NCBI GenBank assembly: GCA_946184595.1
Contig: CAMHFM010000034.1
Span: forward strand, 1 to 7,889
Direction: 5' to 3'
Source: an uncultured Azospirillum sp.
GTDB lineage: Bacteria; Pseudomonadota; Alphaproteobacteria; RF32; CAG-239
Length of the DNA: 7,889 nucleotides
Of this stretch, positions 6,203 to 7,889 are shown piece by piece (the stretch's first letter is position 1; every line of letters starts with the position of its first letter). The notes below the pieces were generated by a model. The model had not been told where the DNA came from. It ran no database searches and saw only the letters and a program-made list of their open reading frames with translations. The position numbers and the translations under genes are program-made.

Positions 6203-6227
6203 TATCAGCCTCTAAAATTCAATATCA
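6198..6227. repeat. 10-bp direct repeat across the start of the NlpD-like gene
   Basis: TTCAATATCA occurs at 6198-6207 and again at 6218-6227, exactly 20 bp apart start to start, about two helical turns. The first copy covers the TTG start codon of the NlpD-like gene (6202-6200). The ribosome binding site lies between the copies. It could be a transcription-factor or RNA-level site, or a small duplication; only the repeat itself is certain. Confidence 0.5.
6209..6213 (-). promoter_or_regulatory. Ribosome binding site supporting a TTG start
   Basis: Minus-strand AGAGG (6213-6209) lies 6 nt before TTG at 6202-6200. The first in-frame ATG is at codon 82, which would delete the signal peptide and the first LysM repeat, so a non-ATG start is required. 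An in-frame CTG at 6208-6206 is immediately after the site, too close to be the start. Confidence 0.65.
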
Positions 6228-6249
6228 AACGTTCTCTATCGGTTCTAAA

Positions 6250-6277
6250 TTGTAAAGCTTATAATTTAAATTTTAAT
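6250..6277 (+). promoter_or_regulatory. Candidate sufB promoter in the divergent intergenic region
   Basis: TTGTAA (6250-6255) and TTTAAT (6272-6277) are separated by 16 bp, matching the sigma-70 consensus at 4 and 5 of 6 positions. A perfect TATAAT lies at 6260-6265 but has no good -35. The rest of the 6203-6346 gap is AT-rich, with no hairpin, small gene or recognisable iron-regulator box that I can identify. The palindrome ATTGCAAT (6283-6290) gives -35-like TTGCAA on both strands. Confidence 0.35.
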
Positions 6278-6336
6278 TAAGCATTGCAATTTATGATAAA
6301 TAAAGCTAAGTTAAGCTCGATTCTTAAGAAAAATAT

Positions 6337-6342
6337 AAGGAA
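6337..6342 (+). promoter_or_regulatory. Ribosome binding site fixing the sufB start
   Basis: AAGGAA lies 4 nt before the ATG at 6347. The open frame extends upstream through ATG 6293 and TTG 6284, but neither has a Shine-Dalgarno sequence, and the extra 18-21 residues do not resemble the SufB N-terminus. The sequence from 6347 (MTQPEIIDESGDKYKYGF) looks like a typical SufB start. Confidence 0.75.
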
Positions 6343-6346
6343 TTTT

Positions 6347-7789
6347 ATGACGCAACCGGAAATCATAGACGAAAGCGGAGATAAGTATAAATACGGCTTT
6401 GTAACGGACATTGAAGCCGATACGGCTCCTATTGGTCTAAATGAAGATATTATTCGTTTGATTTCTCGTAAAAAAGAGGAGCCCGAATGGTTATTAGAAT
6501 GGCGGTTAAAAGCTTTTGAATTTTGGCAGACCATGACGGAACCGAATTGGGCAAAACTTACCTATGATAAAATAGATTACCAAGCACTACATTATTATTC
6601 GGCACCAAAGCAAAAACAAGCACCGAAAAGCTTGGATGAAGTTGATAAAAATTTGCTTGAAACCTATAATAAGCTTGGAATTCCTCTTAAAGAACAGGAA
6701 GCTTTGGCCGGTGTTGTCGCAGTAGATGCTGTTTTTGACAGCGTTTCGGTTGCGACAACGTATCGTGCTAAATTAGCTGAAAAAGGGATTATTTTTTGCT
6801 CAATTTCAGAAGCTATTAAAAATCATCCGGATTTGGTTAAGAAATATTTAGGATCAGTTGTTCCTTATACGGATAATTTTTTTGCATGTCTGAATTCAGC
6901 CGTGTTTACAGATGGTTCGTTTGTATATATTCCTAAAGGGGTTAAAAGCCCGATGGAATTATCGACTTATTTCAGAATTAACGCTAAAAATACTGGGCAA
7001 TTTGAGCGTACATTAATTGTCGCCGAAGATGACAGCTATGTCTCTTATCTTGAAGGATGTACAGCCCCTCAGCGTGATGAAAATCAACTTCATGCAGCTA
7101 TTGTTGAAATTGTAGTGATGAATAATGCCGAAGTGAAATATTCGACAGTTCAAAACTGGTATCCGGGAGATAAGGAAGGAAAAGGCGGTGTCTATAATTT
7201 TGTGACCAAACGTGCGGCTTGTCGCGGTGTTAATTCTAAAATTTCATGGACACAAGTAGAAACAGGATCTGCCGTTACATGGAAATACCCTTCCTGCGTA
7301 TTACAGGGGGATAATTCGGTTGGTGAATTCTATTCTGTGGCAATTACAAATAATCGCCAGCAAGCTGATACCGGAACGAAAATGATTCATATCGGTAAAA
7401 ATACCACCTCAAAAATTATCTCGAAAGGAATTTCTGCCGGTTTCTCAAATCAGACCTATCGTGGTTTGGTTAAAGTTACTCCGCAAGCGGATAATGCTCG
7501 CAATTATTCGCAATGTGATAGTTTGCTGATTGGCAAAACCTGCGGTTCACATACGGTTCCTTATGTGGAAAATCGTAATCGCAGCGCTGTTTTGGAACAT
7601 GAGGCAACGACCTCAAAAATCAGCGATGAACAATTATTTTATTGTCAACAACGCGGTATCTGTGAAGAAGAGGCCGTTAGTTTGATAGTAAATGGTTTTT
7701 GCAAAGAAGTCATGCAGCATCTGCCGATGGAATTTGCAATAGAAGCCGCTAAATTGATAAATATCAGTTTAGAAGGTAGTGTTGGATAA
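6347..7789 (+). CDS. sufB: Fe-S cluster assembly scaffold protein SufB
   Basis: SufB forms the SufBC2D complex on which iron-sulfur clusters are built in the cytoplasm, taking sulfur from SufS-SufE (or SufU) and using the ATPase SufC. From ATG 6347 the protein has 480 residues, normal for the family. The N-terminal part (YKYGFVTDIEADTAPIGLNEDIIRLIS; EPEWLLEWRLKAFEFW) and the beta-helix core (SPMELSTYFRINAKNTGQFERTLI; EGCTAPQRDENQLHAA; GVYNFVTKRA) are typical SufB. Conserved residues include C390 in YSQCDSLLIG, matching E. coli C405, and the E417-H418-E419 segment of EHEATTSKI, matching E. coli 432-434. C238 in EGCTAPQRD probably corresponds to E. coli C254. The C-terminus (LFYCQQRGICEEEAVSLIVNGF; ISLEGSVG) is intact. 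No Rrf2/IscR regulator precedes it in this window; the neighbour is a divergent envelope gene. No terminator follows within the 33 bp before the next start, so the operon probably continues to the right. Confidence 0.96.
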   Translation: MTQPEIIDESGDKYKYGFVTDIEADTAPIGLNEDIIRLISRKKEEPEWLLEWRLKAFEFWQTMTEPNWAKLTYDKIDYQALHYYSAPKQKQAPKSLDEVDKNLLETYNKLGIPLKEQEALAGVVAVDAVFDSVSVATTYRAKLAEKGIIFCSISEAIKNHPDLVKKYLGSVVPYTDNFFACLNSAVFTDGSFVYIPKGVKSPMELSTYFRINAKNTGQFERTLIVAEDDSYVSYLEGCTAPQRDENQLHAAIVEIVVMNNAEVKYSTVQNWYPGDKEGKGGVYNFVTKRAACRGVNSKISWTQVETGSAVTWKYPSCVLQGDNSVGEFYSVAITNNRQQADTGTKMIHIGKNTTSKIISKGISAGFSNQTYRGLVKVTPQADNARNYSQCDSLLIGKTCGSHTVPYVENRNRSAVLEHEATTSKISDEQLFYCQQRGICEEEAVSLIVNGFCKEVMQHLPMEFAIEAAKLINISLEGSVG

Positions 7790-7822
7790 AAAATATAATC
7801 AAGAAATGAAAAAGGAAAAAAA

Positions 7823-7889
7823 ATGATAAAAAAACAAGACAAAGAAATTGTAAAAGTACTAACAATTATGGCTGTTTCAGCTAAAGAAA
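7823..7889 (+). CDS. Start of an unidentified gene after sufB (partial, cut by window end)
   Basis: An ATG at 7823, 33 bp after the sufB stop, is preceded by AAAGGA (7811-7816) with 6-nt spacing. The frame stays open to the end of the window and gives 22 residues (MIKKQDKEIVKVLTIMAVSA, then KE). This does not resemble the start of SufC, which normally opens with a short strand and an ABC-ATPase N-terminus leading to a Walker A motif. The lysine-rich start followed by IVKVLTIMAVSA is too short to identify; it may be a small helical protein. With no terminator after sufB, it is probably in the same operon. Confidence 0.55.
   Translation, partial: MIKKQDKEIVKVLTIMAVSAKE

Noticed and set aside
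6284..6346. Longer SufB start at TTG 6284 or ATG 6293
   Set aside because: There is no ribosome binding site for either, and the added residues are unlike SufB. ATG 6347 has AAGGAA just upstream and a typical SufB N-terminus.
1..7889. Alternative genetic code (TGA as Trp), as in some reduced Alphaproteobacteria
   Set aside because: All complete genes end in TAA, Trp is encoded by TGG, and I saw no in-frame TGA in the conserved proteins. TAA-only use is expected from the AT-rich composition.
1..7889. Mobile element, CRISPR array, toxin-antitoxin or phage-defence locus
   Set aside because: No transposase, integrase, regularly spaced repeats, terminal inverted repeats or defence-type domains were seen; the genes are cellular housekeeping or small unknowns.

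Overview
The window is an AT-rich stretch of bacterial chromosome made of ordinary cellular genes. I see no transposase, integrase, phage gene, CRISPR array, tRNA or rRNA. The transcription order of a LysM/LytM lipoprotein gene, then yajC, secD and secF, is the arrangement commonly seen in Alphaproteobacteria. Together with the strong A/T bias at wobble positions, this suggests a low-GC, probably uncultured or host-associated alphaproteobacterium. That placement is inference from gene order and composition, not a phylogenetic result. All nine complete genes end in TAA, and nothing suggests a non-standard genetic code.

Left part (1-2390): a 119-residue protein of unknown function (72-431, +) is followed by a divergent member of the NAD(P)-dependent glycerol-3-phosphate dehydrogenase family (527-1492, +). 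A perfect hairpin at 1497-1530 with A/T runs on both sides separates this gene from a convergent one that encodes a small secreted helical protein (1544-1840, -). A 113-bp divergent promoter region leads to a MutT-type Nudix hydrolase (1954-2355, +). That gene ends at a second bidirectional palindromic terminator (2361-2389), which it shares with the Sec cluster.

Middle part (2388-6202, all -): in transcription order these are an NlpD-like lipoprotein (two LysM repeats and a LytM domain that has lost most of its zinc ligands), yajC, secD and secF. The last three form a tight operon (1-bp and 21-bp gaps) encoding the ancillary subcomplex of the SecYEG translocon. A 109-bp gap after the NlpD-like gene carries a plausible internal promoter for yajC-secD-secF. 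The NlpD-like protein is itself an exported envelope protein, so this block as a whole serves the cell envelope.

Right part (6203-7889): a divergent AT-rich intergenic region contains a 10-bp direct repeat at the NlpD-like start. It leads into sufB (6347-7789, +), the scaffold subunit of the SUF iron-sulfur cluster assembly complex. The start of another gene follows at 7823. Its visible 22 residues do not look like SufC, the usual next gene.

I found no clear new biological system. The items most worth a second look are an Arg-to-His change at a substrate-binding position of the GpsA-like enzyme, the compositionally restricted small secreted protein, the repeat at the NlpD-like start, and the unidentified gene after sufB.
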